Below, in pieces: positions 22,227 to 30,602 of a DNA stretch of 42,786 bases (its first letter is position 1; every line of letters begins with the position of its first letter). The notes below the pieces were generated by a model. That model was not told the DNA's origin. It saw only the letters and a program-made list of their open reading frames with translations, and did not search any database. A program made the position numbers and the translations under genes. The stretch spans positions 1 through 42,786 of the IMG/VR virus record IMGVR_UViG_3300009788_000061; one strand, 5' to 3'. Source of the DNA: a virus.

Positions 22227-22583
22227 ATGCCTAAAAAACAAGAATATTTCAGAGTTAAATCCACCTCCGCAAAAACGACATCATTCAGCCCGGAAGCGTT
22301 GCAGGTTGATAAAAAAAGCGGAATGCCGATAACCGTTACAATTGCGGGGGTGCTCCCGAAAGCAAATCCTCAGATGCTGAAACCCGTGTTTAGTTATATA
22401 AGTCGGAAGGAGAAAGAGGCATTGGTGAAGGAAAAATCTTTTTGGGCTATGGAAAAAGAAGGGCTCTATAAAATCACTGCAATTGAGTTCGAGAGTATGC
22501 CGGACGAAGATCAGTTAAAATATAATCGCAAACGCCATCTGCATCTTTTGGAAACGCGCAGGAAAGCGTTGGAAGAGGACTAA
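22227..22583 (+). CDS. hypothetical virion-module protein (118 aa)
   Basis: This small basic protein lies directly after the capsid gene and is followed immediately by a connector gene. It opens MPKKQEYFRVKSTSAKTTSF and contains ITVTIAGVLPKANPQMLKPV, then helical charged segments. The final region (DEDQLKYNRKRHLHLLETRR) is strongly helical. Similar short genes after DUF2184 capsids are common, but I cannot assign a role. Confidence 0.55.
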   Translation: MPKKQEYFRVKSTSAKTTSFSPEALQVDKKSGMPITVTIAGVLPKANPQMLKPVFSYISRKEKEALVKEKSFWAMEKEGLYKITAIEFESMPDEDQLKYNRKRHLHLLETRRKALEED

Positions 22584-23003
22584 ATGGCTTACGAAATCAC
22601 TTGGGACGACGTTCTGGCCACAGCCAAATCCATAGAGGACAAACTTGCTCTTTTCACGGCAGAGGAACAGGAGATGATTATCGACGAGGCTAATTGTCAT
22701 GTGCCGGAGACCTACGGGAAGCTGACTAAAATTTTGCGGCGTTATTGGGCTGCGCATGTCGCGGAACAGTCTACGCTCGAGTCAGCCGGCGAGGGGGCGT
22801 TCACGACTGAGGTTATAGGCTCGATCAGTTCAGCGAAGAATCAGCCGGTCAATAATCCGACTGCGGATCAATATTGGGGTGAGACTCATTATGGCCGGGC
22901 GTATTTTAATTATATAAAGAACTTTAAAGCGAATAATATCGTCAGTTTTGGGATTTACAGCGGAGGCAAGCTACAGGGTTTCAAAAAGAACATTCCTGGT
23001 TAA
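22584..23003 (+). CDS. head-tail connector (DUF4054-like)
   Basis: This 139-aa protein is helical: residues 5-60 hold two to three helices (WDDVLATAKSIEDKLALF, EEQEMIIDEANCHV), then a second helical pair with RYWAAHVAEQS. The region ending NPTADQYWGETHYGRAYFNY and a short C-terminal tail fits head completion adaptors of the DUF4054 type, which bind the portal ring. It starts directly at the previous stop. The assignment combines fold impression with position. Confidence 0.68.
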   Translation: MAYEITWDDVLATAKSIEDKLALFTAEEQEMIIDEANCHVPETYGKLTKILRRYWAAHVAEQSTLESAGEGAFTTEVIGSISSAKNQPVNNPTADQYWGETHYGRAYFNYIKNFKANNIVSFGIYSGGKLQGFKKNIPG

Positions 23004-23069
23004 TAATGCCGTGCTATTGCTTAATGCTTGAAAGTCGTTTTAACCCTCGTTAAAAAGGTAAAAATTTTC

Positions 23070-23648
23070 ATGATCGAATTAACCGCAAGCATTTCCGAGA
23101 CCGACAGCGGCTGGGATAAATTGGCCAAGACATTGAAAGATTTTTCCTCGAAAAGCGTCAAAGTTGGAATTCAGTCGGATGAGGATGCCGAGCTTTTGAT
23201 GATAGCGAACGTTCAGGAGTTTGGAGCGGACATTGATCATCCAGGCGGAACGCCCTATATTATAGGAAAAGGCGGTAGAGCCAAATTTGTAAAAAAAGGA
23301 ACGCAAAATGTTGCAGGGATCACTAAGCCGCATAAAATCAAAATTCCCTCCCGTCCTTTTATTCGTCAAACATTTGATAAAAGATTGGATGAGCTTAAAA
23401 AACTAGGTTTCGATCTTGGTGGGCTGGTGATTGATGATAAGCTGCTGCTGAAACAAGCATTGGAAAACTGGGGAGATCAATTTGTAGCTTTTATTAGAAA
23501 CGAGATTGCCGAGGGCAATAATTTCGAGCCGAACGCGCCGGCCACTATTCGTATGAAAGGAGGCGGGAAACATCCTCTACAGGATTCCGGACGACTTCAG
23601 CAAGCCCTCAAAGCGGTGGTCTTTGGCCGTAGAGGTCTGGAGGTTTAG
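23070..23648 (+). CDS. HK97 gp10/Mu G-like neck or tail completion protein
   Basis: I start at ATG 23070 (MIELTASISETDSGWDKLAK), which has AAAAGGTAAAA before it, rather than an upstream start that would add a basic leader. The 192-aa protein has VKVGIQSDEDAELLMIANVQEFGADI, a small insert, then IPSRPFIRQTFDKR and the closing HPLQDSGRLQQALKAVVF. The last block, equivalent to DTGRLxxSI in relatives, is diagnostic of HK97 gp10/virion morphogenesis proteins, which complete the tail or neck. Confidence 0.78.
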   Translation: MIELTASISETDSGWDKLAKTLKDFSSKSVKVGIQSDEDAELLMIANVQEFGADIDHPGGTPYIIGKGGRAKFVKKGTQNVAGITKPHKIKIPSRPFIRQTFDKRLDELKKLGFDLGGLVIDDKLLLKQALENWGDQFVAFIRNEIAEGNNFEPNAPATIRMKGGGKHPLQDSGRLQQALKAVVFGRRGLEV

Positions 23649-23650
23649 TT

Positions 23651-24037
23651 ATGTCAGCTAGATTTCCCGGAGGAAAAGACACCAGACGTATCATAGATCG
23701 ATATTCGTCGGCTCATGATATAATCAGGTTTGGAGACCGGACAACGCAGACGTATGATGAGAATGGGGATCCGATCCCGCTTCCCTCCACTCCGGGAACT
23801 ATTATGTTGCATACTCAGCCGATCGGCGACGGGAAGCTGATCAAAGATCTGCAGGAAGGGCAGCGACTGGAGGACGTCAAAAGGGGCTGGACATATGAGG
23901 CAGTGAAGGAAAAGGATACGATTAGCGTAGAAGGAGCAATTTTCACGGTTAACGCTATTCAGACATGGCCAGGCCGGACAGGTGGGCATAAAGAGTTGGA
24001 TTTAATCAGGACCGGAGAACAGGACAATATAGCATAA
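23651..24037 (+). CDS. probable head closure/neck protein
   Basis: This 128-aa protein sits between the gp10-like gene and the tail terminator, where head-closure or stopper proteins are usual. It opens MSARFPGGKDTRRIIDRYSS and has a beta-rich centre (GTIMLHTQPIGDGKLIKDL, DTISVEGAIFTVNAIQTWPG) consistent with a small barrel. No specific family is recognised. The stop codon is followed immediately by AT-rich repeat element 1. Confidence 0.55.
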   Translation: MSARFPGGKDTRRIIDRYSSAHDIIRFGDRTTQTYDENGDPIPLPSTPGTIMLHTQPIGDGKLIKDLQEGQRLEDVKRGWTYEAVKEKDTISVEGAIFTVNAIQTWPGRTGGHKELDLIRTGEQDNIA

Positions 24038-24200
24038 TGTTTGCTAATATATAACAATATTATGTATTATCTGCTAAAGTATAATATTAGAATATATTAG
24101 CAAATAATGTGTAATATTATTATATATGCTAAGGTTATCTTATATAAGACATTAGAATATAAAATTAGCCAATATATGCTTTTAGATAATAATATATAAC
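24038..24200. repeat. AT-rich palindromic intergenic element 1
   Basis: These 163 bp fill the whole gap from a stop codon to the next ATG and are far more AT-rich than the surrounding genes. It contains a perfect 13-bp inverted repeat TTTGCTAATATAT (24040-24052 and 24092-24104). Words such as TATGCTTTTAGATAATAATA recur in the three sister elements at 30444, 37131 and 40226. There is no ribosome site before the following gene. Role unknown: promoter, RNA structure, recombination joint or mobile repeat. Confidence 0.75.
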
Positions 24201-24710
24201 ATGGACGCGGGATTATTGAAACAATTTGTGGACGAGGTATTAAAAAAACCGACCGTCCAGGTTATCAAAAAAAACTCCTATTCCGCCGCCCCTCCAAAAC
24301 CTTATACAACCGTTTGGGTCCAATCTGATGATGATAAAGGTTTTCCTATCTCGGAAACGATCAGCCAGAGCGCGTCTCAGGTTGATGAACAGATGTCTAC
24401 TTTTAACATAGCTCAATGCGAGCTGATTTTTTATAGCAATGACAATAAGGGCGAATTTTCGGCGCAGAACTTGGCGAAATTCTTTAAAACGGCTCTGGGC
24501 TTTTCCAGATCACGCCAGTTCCAAGCCGATAACGGTTTTGGAGTTCTGGCAGTCAGGCCGAGCATAAATGGAGATATTGCGCTTGGAGATCTGGTGGAAC
24601 GGCGTCAGATCATGGAATTCAGCGTTAATTATGTTTTTACCATAACTGAAGAAGACGTTCCGTTTTTCAATGCGGACGGCTTGATTGTCACACTCGAAAT
24701 CGAGGACTAA
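24201..24710 (+). CDS. tail terminator/neck protein
   Basis: This 169-aa protein precedes the sheath, the normal place for the tail terminator. It has PKPYTTVWVQSDDDKG, then LIFYSNDNKGEFSAQNLAKFFKT and a C-terminal beta sheet (MEFSVNYVFTITEEDVPFFN) ending in VTLEIED. This resembles the LIC_12616-type neck terminator family. Its start codon lies directly at the end of AT-rich element 1 with no Shine-Dalgarno sequence, so its expression may depend on that element. Confidence 0.7.
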   Translation: MDAGLLKQFVDEVLKKPTVQVIKKNSYSAAPPKPYTTVWVQSDDDKGFPISETISQSASQVDEQMSTFNIAQCELIFYSNDNKGEFSAQNLAKFFKTALGFSRSRQFQADNGFGVLAVRPSINGDIALGDLVERRQIMEFSVNYVFTITEEDVPFFNADGLIVTLEIED

Positions 24711-24713
24711 AAT

Positions 24714-26255
24714 ATGGGAATTTTGGAGGATCAAGCGGTCAACGTCGGAGTTGTTGTCGCGGATGATTCGATAACGTCAACTGATTTGAACGTCGCCGCT
24801 ATTTTGACGAATGAAAGTCCGCAAGCGGTAATAGCAACGAGGACGAAAGAATATTTTCTGCTGGCTGATATCGCCGACGATTGGGGAACGACCAGTAAAG
24901 TGTACAAGGCGGCGGTTCCGCATTTTTCGCAACAGCCGCATAATTCCAGCATCAAAATAGCGATTCAGAAGCCTAAGGGAATTGTTGAAACTGGCAAAGC
25001 GGTGGTGGTGGTGAGCAATGGAGCGACTGTCACAAGCATTGGTCATGGTTTATCTCCAGGCGAAGAAGTTACAAATTTAAACTCCGATATCAGTCCACTT
25101 CTGAACGGGGTAAAAACTATTATATCCACTCCGAGTGCGGATACTTTCACTTTCGCGGCCGCCGGAGTGGCTGACGATACTGGAACGCTTGATTATCATA
25201 CGGGGGACGCTGATATAACTGCGGCTCTGAACGCGATCTGGGATAAAGACGCGAACTGGTTTCATTTGATTACTATTTACAAGCTCACCGCCGATATTCT
25301 GGCAATAGCCGCTTGGGTCGAGGCAAAGCCGGTTATTTACGGAGTCACTGTTGAGGACAACGACATTTATGACTCGAATGATACTACTGATTTGCTTTCG
25401 ACTCTGGAGGGGCTGGGATACGACAACACCTATCTGATGTGGTATCATAGAGCCGGCGTGGATGCGGTCGACGGCAATATAACCGTTGCCGACGAGGTAG
25501 CCACTTTCACTCTTGTTAACCATAATCTGAGAAAAAACGAATCGTTGACCGTCTCCGGAGCGGACGGAGCCGCTTTAAATGGAAATCAGACCGTGCTGGC
25601 AGTTGTCGATCTCGACAACTTCACATTTGCCTCGCCGGGAGTTGCGGACGGAGCTGATACCAATAACGGGGCTATAGACTATTTCGGCCACTACGGATTT
25701 AAGGAAACTGGGGTGCAGTCAAGGCAGCTCGGCAGGCCGGAAGGAATAGGCGGATCTTCCTGGGGATATAAAAACATTGTCGGGTTCGAATCGACTCCGG
25801 ACGAAATTCTCAGCCCGTCTCAGGCTTTAGTGATCGCTCAGGCGGATGGAGGAGGCAAAGGCGGTAATTTTTATAAAAAATTGGCTGGACAGCCGGTGCT
25901 ACAGTATGGACGTATGGTTTCGGGGCGGACAATTAAAAGCCAAGCCGTGGCTATCTGGCTGAAAATTCGCCTGCAGGAAGCGGGACTTCAGGCTTTTATC
26001 GGCAATGAGCAGCTTGTATATGATAACGCCAGCTTGGCGATACCGCCTAATGCTTTTCAGGTGCCGCTGGGACAACAGTTTGATCGGAAAGGAATAACTC
26101 CCTATAGCGACACGCTGAATTGGCTTATAACCTACAATCGAGCGAATACAGTGCCGACTGAAGATAAAAACAACAATATCATGCGCTATAATGTCAAGGT
26201 CAGGAGCGGCAACGAAATTCTGTCCCTCGCGATTAATATCAAAGTGGTCACATAG
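24714..26255 (+). CDS. tail sheath protein (DUF3383-like) with two inserted FCCH-like domains
   Basis: This 513-aa protein forms the contractile sheath. The DUF3383 core is visible in VAAILTNESPQAVIATRTKEYF, VTVEDNDIYDSNDT, YGFKETGVQSRQLGRPEG and the C-terminal closing domain DTLNWLITYNRANTVPTEDK ... NNIMRYNVKVRSGNEIL. Two modules interrupt the core: about residues 95-164 (TVTSIGHGLSPG, LNGVKTI, DTFTFAAAGV) and 252-324 (ATFTLVNHNL, LNGNQTVL, DNFTFASPGV). They are related to each other and to the insert in the cement-like protein, and likely decorate the outer sheath surface. Confidence 0.85.
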   Translation: MGILEDQAVNVGVVVADDSITSTDLNVAAILTNESPQAVIATRTKEYFLLADIADDWGTTSKVYKAAVPHFSQQPHNSSIKIAIQKPKGIVETGKAVVVVSNGATVTSIGHGLSPGEEVTNLNSDISPLLNGVKTIISTPSADTFTFAAAGVADDTGTLDYHTGDADITAALNAIWDKDANWFHLITIYKLTADILAIAAWVEAKPVIYGVTVEDNDIYDSNDTTDLLSTLEGLGYDNTYLMWYHRAGVDAVDGNITVADEVATFTLVNHNLRKNESLTVSGADGAALNGNQTVLAVVDLDNFTFASPGVADGADTNNGAIDYFGHYGFKETGVQSRQLGRPEGIGGSSWGYKNIVGFESTPDEILSPSQALVIAQADGGGKGGNFYKKLAGQPVLQYGRMVSGRTIKSQAVAIWLKIRLQEAGLQAFIGNEQLVYDNASLAIPPNAFQVPLGQQFDRKGITPYSDTLNWLITYNRANTVPTEDKNNNIMRYNVKVRSGNEILSLAINIKVVT

Positions 26256-26264
26256 GAGTAATAT

Positions 26265-26702
26265 ATGCCAAGTTCGCAAGAAACGGGAATCATTAACCCG
26301 CGTGAAATCAGCGCGATTATAGGCACTTTGCCAATAAAGGGGTGGTCCGACGACGTTTTTATAGCGTTCCGCCAGCTTGGACAATCCATAAACGACAGCC
26401 AGGGAGCCAGCGGCGAAGCTGGAATTATTCTGACTCACGATACCAGATTCGAGGTTGATATTAATCTGCTGCAAACATCTAATGATAATTTTCTATTAAC
26501 CGCTCTTCACCAGGCGACTCTTAAAAGCGGCATTACTTACCCTTTTCAATTTGACGATGCTTCCGGGACAACCGTGGCGGCGGGCGGAACGGCTGTTTTC
26601 AGAAAATGGCCGGATTGGAGTTATAACAAAAACAGCGTGCTGACGCGCACCTGGACGCTTTTGGTTCTGCATCTTGAAATGATTCTGGGAGGAAACGCCT
26701 GA
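26265..26702 (+). CDS. tail tube protein (DUF3277-like)
   Basis: This 145-aa protein follows the sheath with an AGGAGTAATAT ribosome site. The start INPREISAIIGTLPIKGWSDD is the first beta hairpin typical of DUF3277 tube proteins, followed by DVFIAFRQLGQSINDSQGAS, TRFEVDINLLQTSNDNFLL and ITYPFQFDDASGTTVAAGGT. The C-terminus (YNKNSVLTRTWTLLVLHLEM) completes the tube fold. Hexamers stack inside the sheath. Its N-terminal hairpin has been copied into the small chimeric gene at the genome junction. Confidence 0.85.
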   Translation: MPSSQETGIINPREISAIIGTLPIKGWSDDVFIAFRQLGQSINDSQGASGEAGIILTHDTRFEVDINLLQTSNDNFLLTALHQATLKSGITYPFQFDDASGTTVAAGGTAVFRKWPDWSYNKNSVLTRTWTLLVLHLEMILGGNA

Positions 26703-27235
26703 TGTCCGACATACCTTTTACACCTCGAACGAAAAAAGTCACGTTTGACGGCGTGAATTACAGCATCATGGAAATGCTGGCCTCCAGTCGTAATGTTTTT
26801 TTGTGCAGAACAAACGAATTGATGGGGGTATCAATTGAAGCGTTGTTCAGCGGTTACGCGGGAGACAAGGATCTCTTCGTCGCGGCCGGCGAAATAGTCA
26901 GCGGCCTATCAAAAAACGCTTCCCCGCAAGAGCTTAGTGATTTTATTAAAGAAACTATTCTGGCTTGCGTTCAATCGCCAAAATCGGCTTGCGTGTCTAA
27001 TGAATACGAGCTTCATTTTACGCAGTATTACGAGCATCTCCCCAAACTTTTAAAAGAAATTTACGAGCAAAACTTTGGCTCGGTGATTGAAGAACTTAAA
27101 AAAAAATTATTCTCCTTAGAAATTCTTGCCCCGCTGTTTTCAAAAGAATCCCAGCCGGAAAAGACAGAACCTCCGAACAAAGAATCCGCGAAAGCTTCTC
27201 TGAGTACGAACTTTTCAAGTGGGACATCGTCCTGA
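26702..27235 (+). CDS. tail assembly chaperone, short form
   Basis: This 177-aa product starts on the last base of the tube gene stop. It lies between tube and tape measure, the place of the lambda G/GT-type chaperones. It opens FTPRTKKVTFDGVNYSIMEM and is then helical. The C-terminal tail is low-complexity (EPPNKESAKASLSTNFSSG). The overlapping -1 frame encodes a conserved C-terminal domain (next feature), so this is probably the unshifted product. Confidence 0.75.
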   Translation: MSDIPFTPRTKKVTFDGVNYSIMEMLASSRNVFLCRTNELMGVSIEALFSGYAGDKDLFVAAGEIVSGLSKNASPQELSDFIKETILACVQSPKSACVSNEYELHFTQYYEHLPKLLKEIYEQNFGSVIEELKKKLFSLEILAPLFSKESQPEKTEPPNKESAKASLSTNFSSGTSS

Positions 27236-27396
27236 CCGGGAAAGCCACCGCTACGGAAATTGAAAATCATTGGACTTGGTCAGACATGCTCAGATGCATT
27301 ATTTTTTTGGACATGGAAGCGATCGATACGTGGAAAGAATCTAGAGATCCGGAAAAGGATAAAAACACGGAACTTGTCTTGCCATATTCTTCATAA
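27098..27396 (+). CDS. tail assembly chaperone frameshift extension (GT-type, -1 frame)
   Basis: The -1 frame is open from the A run to a TAA at 27394. Its later part reads SEYELFKWDIVLTGKATATE, then IENHWTWSDMLRCIIFLDM, the conserved T-domain found after chaperone frameshifts. No good start codon exists for it alone. The best slip site is a run of nine A at 27098-27106 (codons AAA AAA AAA in the zero frame), giving a product of about 230 aa. A later GGAAAAG near 27160 is a weaker alternative. The long form would link the tape measure to tube subunits during tail assembly. Confidence 0.78.
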
Positions 27397-27416
27397 ATTA
27401 TTCTCCCTGATTCATT

Positions 27417-28670
27417 ATGCCGTCGATTAGAGAATTAGTCGCAACGTTGGGTTTTAAAGTCGACACTACGCCGTTAACGCGCTTTAACGCGGGTGTGACC
27501 AGATCCAAAAAAAATCTGGAGGGTTTGACTCAGGTGCGTCTGGGACGTTTCGGTTCCCGCTTGAAAACATTTTTCAAGGGGGCAGCAGCTGGAGTGGTGG
27601 CGGTAGGAGCCGCATCGGTGCTGGCATTCAATAAATTTTCCGACGTCGCCCGGGGGCTGAAGCAGCTTGAATCTCAATTTAAAGGCAAATTCAAGCCACT
27701 TAAGGCGGAAATCGATAGTATTCTGGACGATAAAACGCTCGGCAAACTGACAACGGAATTAGAGCTGGTCAATACGGCTGCAGCCGCTTTCGAGTTGGGA
27801 CTGGATCCTGACGTTTTTATCAGAAGTTTGCGTCCGGCTCTGGAATTCGCCATCGTTAATCGGAAAAGCGTTTCTGAAATTACGGCCGCGATTTCCAGTT
27901 TTATTGGCCAAGCTGATCTTGATTTGCTGATTAAACTAGGTAATTTAAACCAGCGGCAGATAGAACTCCTCAAAACAGCCGGAGTGGGACCGGGCCAAGC
28001 TGGGATTATCGCCAGAACGGCGAAAGTGGAGGAATTATTTAAAGCGATCCAGCCACAAATTCAAAAACAACTTACAGAACTTCTCGAATCAGGAGTCCTT
28101 TCACAGAAACAACTGCTGAATACTCTTGATGAGACGGCCAAAGAATTAGGAGAAAAGACACTTCCGGCAATCAGGGCAATCACAAAATCGGCTATCGGCG
28201 TTCTCGAAGAATTCCGGGCCCGACTCAAGGCGAAAAGTCTTTTCGAATCTATTGTCGAAACGGTTGCTGAAAATATAGTTCCATCAGTCGGTGAATTTTT
28301 GCCAGAGGCGGATGGAGTTGACAGAGAAATAAAAATTAGTAAGGATCCGATCGTCGGAAAATTTTTTAGAGAAATTATAGAAGAATTTAAAAAACGATTT
28401 GAGGAAGCTCGTGCGCGTGGTTTTCAGCCAAAGAGACGTTTTCAAACTTTGCCTATCCCTGATTTTACAAGAAGGACGGATCAAAATATTACTCGTCCAA
28501 CAGACACAACTGATCAGAAAATCAATATCACAGTTCCAATCACCATCCAGTCCGGAGCGTCTGCGGATCCGGTGGCGATCGAGCAAGCGGTTCAAAATGG
28601 AATTCGGAAGGCGATGGGCTCGGTGGCGGAACAGAGCAAAGCGACGACGCTGCGGCGCGGAGGTGACTAA
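27417..28670 (+). CDS. tape measure protein (short)
   Basis: At 417 aa this is short for a tape measure and predicts a tail about 60 nm long by the usual 1.5 A per residue rule. It opens with LVATLGFKVDTTPLTRFNAG, a common tape-measure start. Ala/Val-rich hydrophobic residues follow at about 53-70 (GAAAGVVAVGAASVLAF), then long helices with heptad character. The C-terminal part is Thr/Pro-rich (TRRTDQNITRPTDTTDQKIN) with an amphipathic end. Position after the chaperone pair supports the call. It overlaps the next gene start (TAATGG). Confidence 0.78.
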   Translation: MPSIRELVATLGFKVDTTPLTRFNAGVTRSKKNLEGLTQVRLGRFGSRLKTFFKGAAAGVVAVGAASVLAFNKFSDVARGLKQLESQFKGKFKPLKAEIDSILDDKTLGKLTTELELVNTAAAAFELGLDPDVFIRSLRPALEFAIVNRKSVSEITAAISSFIGQADLDLLIKLGNLNQRQIELLKTAGVGPGQAGIIARTAKVEELFKAIQPQIQKQLTELLESGVLSQKQLLNTLDETAKELGEKTLPAIRAITKSAIGVLEEFRARLKAKSLFESIVETVAENIVPSVGEFLPEADGVDREIKISKDPIVGKFFREIIEEFKKRFEEARARGFQPKRRFQTLPIPDFTRRTDQNITRPTDTTDQKINITVPITIQSGASADPVAIEQAVQNGIRKAMGSVAEQSKATTLRRGGD

Positions 28671-29206
28671 TGGTGGCTTTTTTCCCACCGACCGAATCGC
28701 GACTGATCATCCAGCTCGATGACCGCTCCGATCTGATTGAAGTGGACGTGTCCGAATCGGAAGATCATAATTTCCCTGGAGACGTGTCCGAACTTCCGAT
28801 TGAGGATGGCTCGAACGTCTCCGATCATATCACCAACTTGCCTTTGAACCTCTCGTTAGATCTGCGCTTTTCTGATACTCCCGTCAGCAAATTCAACCCT
28901 TTAAAATCCCTGGAAGCTGAAGAAGGCCGAGGACGTAAAACGGCTCTGAAATTGATCGGCTGGAAGTTGGACAAACGGCAATTTATCATTACGACTGGCT
29001 TGGCGTCCTATAGTAATATCGCATTGAAAAGTATAAGCATTCCCCGGACGGCGGCGGATGGGCGAAGCGTTCTCTGTCGGGCCGTGTTCGCGGAACTTCC
29101 TATTATCGCCCGCTCCGGAGCCGGTGTTCAGGGGACTACCAAAACAGTTATTACTGAAGTTGAACATACGGCTTTCGGTCTGATTAGATTGGGAGATCTG
29201 AGCTGA
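28670..29206 (+). CDS. baseplate protein, Dit-like
   Basis: This 178-aa protein follows the tape measure. The first part contains SNVSDHITNLPLNLSLDLRF, the pattern of Dit-like baseplate proteins (ISDHIxxxPLxLxLxGxxSDTP). The centre (GRKTALKLIGWKLDKRQFII) and IALKSISIPRTAADGRSVL match simple contractile tails such as Pam3. It likely forms the ring between tube and hub. Confidence 0.72.
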   Translation: MVAFFPPTESRLIIQLDDRSDLIEVDVSESEDHNFPGDVSELPIEDGSNVSDHITNLPLNLSLDLRFSDTPVSKFNPLKSLEAEEGRGRKTALKLIGWKLDKRQFIITTGLASYSNIALKSISIPRTAADGRSVLCRAVFAELPIIARSGAGVQGTTKTVITEVEHTAFGLIRLGDLS

Positions 29207-29508
29207 TGGCGATAATTATAATACCTCTGCGTAACGACATTTTCCATTATTCATTCACGAAAGAACTGGATGGCGTGGTTTATACGTTCAGAGTGCGCTA
29301 TAATAGACGCATAGACAGCTGGAATCTGGATTTTATCGACGTAGTCAATGGTATCCGCTTGGCGGGAGGTCAAGACCTGACGAGACAATTCAAGCATCTT
29401 GAAATTCCGCCTGGGCGTTTGGAGATCATCGACCTTGATGGAAAATATACAGAGCCGAATAAAACAAATTTGGGTGATAGGATAATTTTGCAATATACGG
29501 AGGTATAA
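29206..29508 (+). CDS. baseplate plug-type protein
   Basis: This 100-aa protein is a small beta-rich protein: IIIPLRNDIFHYSFTKELDG, VYTFRVRYNRRIDSWNLDFI, then a short closing sheet ending NLGDRIILQYTEV. The pattern Y..R...W.LDI.....G..L..G..L equals the baseplate plug family seen in Pam3-like phages. Start and stop overlap its neighbours by 1 bp each, showing tight coupling. Confidence 0.72.
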   Translation: MAIIIIPLRNDIFHYSFTKELDGVVYTFRVRYNRRIDSWNLDFIDVVNGIRLAGGQDLTRQFKHLEIPPGRLEIIDLDGKYTEPNKTNLGDRIILQYTEV

Positions 29509-30443
29509 TGACTGATCTCCTTTTCAACCGCGAGGTAATCGTAAAATTTACGGACCGGGACAATCCCGCCGACGTGGTCGTAATCGACGATCCGAAAATA
29601 CCAGGCAAAGAGCCGATCAAGATAGACTTCCAGGTGGAGAAGCAGGTCTCCACCGAGCCGAACCGGGCGGACATAACTTTTTGGAATCTGAGCAACGACA
29701 CGGCTGCCAAGATCAATTTCAGGAAGCCAATTCTGGAATTCAAATTCGGGCGCAAAGTCGATTTATTCGCCGGATTTGAAGGACGCTCAAAAAGAATTTT
29801 TTCCGGGGTAGTGATTGCGGCCATCACCACCAGGGAGGGCAAGCTGAAAATCACCCGGGTGGAATGTCGAAATATTTTCTATGAGCTGATGAAGCTTCCG
29901 ATCAATAAAACATTCGCAAAAGGGCAGCTCAAGAGCAACGCGGTTCTGGAAATTCTTAAGGAAATCGATGCGGTTATAGACAGCAAGGCCAAGGGAGTCT
30001 TAATCAGCAGAATGGCTGGGCAAGTTTTCAAGACCGCGACAACATTCAAGGGAACGGCCTATAATGTGATTAATGAAATCAACAGGGGATTGCTGGGAGT
30101 CGTCAATATTTATTTTGACGATATAGCCGCCAGTTTTAATCCGGTCGGCGTTCCTCTTGATGAGCCGGCAATTATTTATGATCAGGAAACTGGGTTGCTC
30201 GGATCTCCGAAACCTACTGAAATCGGCGTGGATTTTGTAGTGCAGCTCGATAACGAACTAAAAATCAGTAGCCCTGTTCTATTACTTTCAGACACGATTT
30301 CATCTTTTTTTCCGTCCGGACGATTTGTTGTCAAAAGAGTCACTCACGCGGGGACGAACAGAGCGGACGGAGATTTTGACAGCAGAGTCGTTTCCGTGTT
30401 TGATCGAACTAAACAAATTGACACCACGGTCGGAATTGCCTGA
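29508..30443 (+). CDS. baseplate hub protein
   Basis: This 311-aa protein is in the hub position between plug and spike. It has an N-terminal barrel-like region (LFNREVIVKFTDRDNPADVV, FQVEKQVSTEPNRADITFWN), a central helical part and LKISSPVLLLSDTISSFFPS, GRFVVKRVTHAGTNRADGDF near the end. These features match the hub proteins of simple myovirus baseplates (gp27/gp44-like). The stop codon is immediately followed by AT-rich element 2. Confidence 0.72.
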   Translation: MTDLLFNREVIVKFTDRDNPADVVVIDDPKIPGKEPIKIDFQVEKQVSTEPNRADITFWNLSNDTAAKINFRKPILEFKFGRKVDLFAGFEGRSKRIFSGVVIAAITTREGKLKITRVECRNIFYELMKLPINKTFAKGQLKSNAVLEILKEIDAVIDSKAKGVLISRMAGQVFKTATTFKGTAYNVINEINRGLLGVVNIYFDDIAASFNPVGVPLDEPAIIYDQETGLLGSPKPTEIGVDFVVQLDNELKISSPVLLLSDTISSFFPSGRFVVKRVTHAGTNRADGDFDSRVVSVFDRTKQIDTTVGIA

Positions 30444-30602
30444 TATGCTAAAAGCAGACAATATATTTTATTATTATATCTCGGAATATATTATCTGCTT
30501 TTAGCATATCCTGGAATATAAAAGAATATATTATATTGTTTGCTTAAATTATCTATCAGAATATAAAAGCAAATAAAATAATATTTTATACTACAATATA
30601 TT
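30444..30602. repeat. AT-rich palindromic intergenic element 2
   Basis: These 159 bp lie exactly between a stop codon and the next ATG. A perfect 17-bp inverted repeat (30442-30458 and 30494-30510, core TATGCTAAAAGCAGA) extends after one mismatch by another 8 bp, leaving a 17-base loop, so a hairpin of about 25 bp can form. Further GAATATAAAAGCA-type words follow. There is no ribosome site before ATG 30603. Sister of the elements at 24038, 37131 and 40226. Confidence 0.8.

Noticed and set aside
24038-24200. tRNA genes or a CRISPR array in the AT-rich intergenic elements
   Set aside because: No cloverleaf with a CCA-type acceptor can be drawn, and the repeats are palindromic and irregularly spaced rather than regular with unique spacers.
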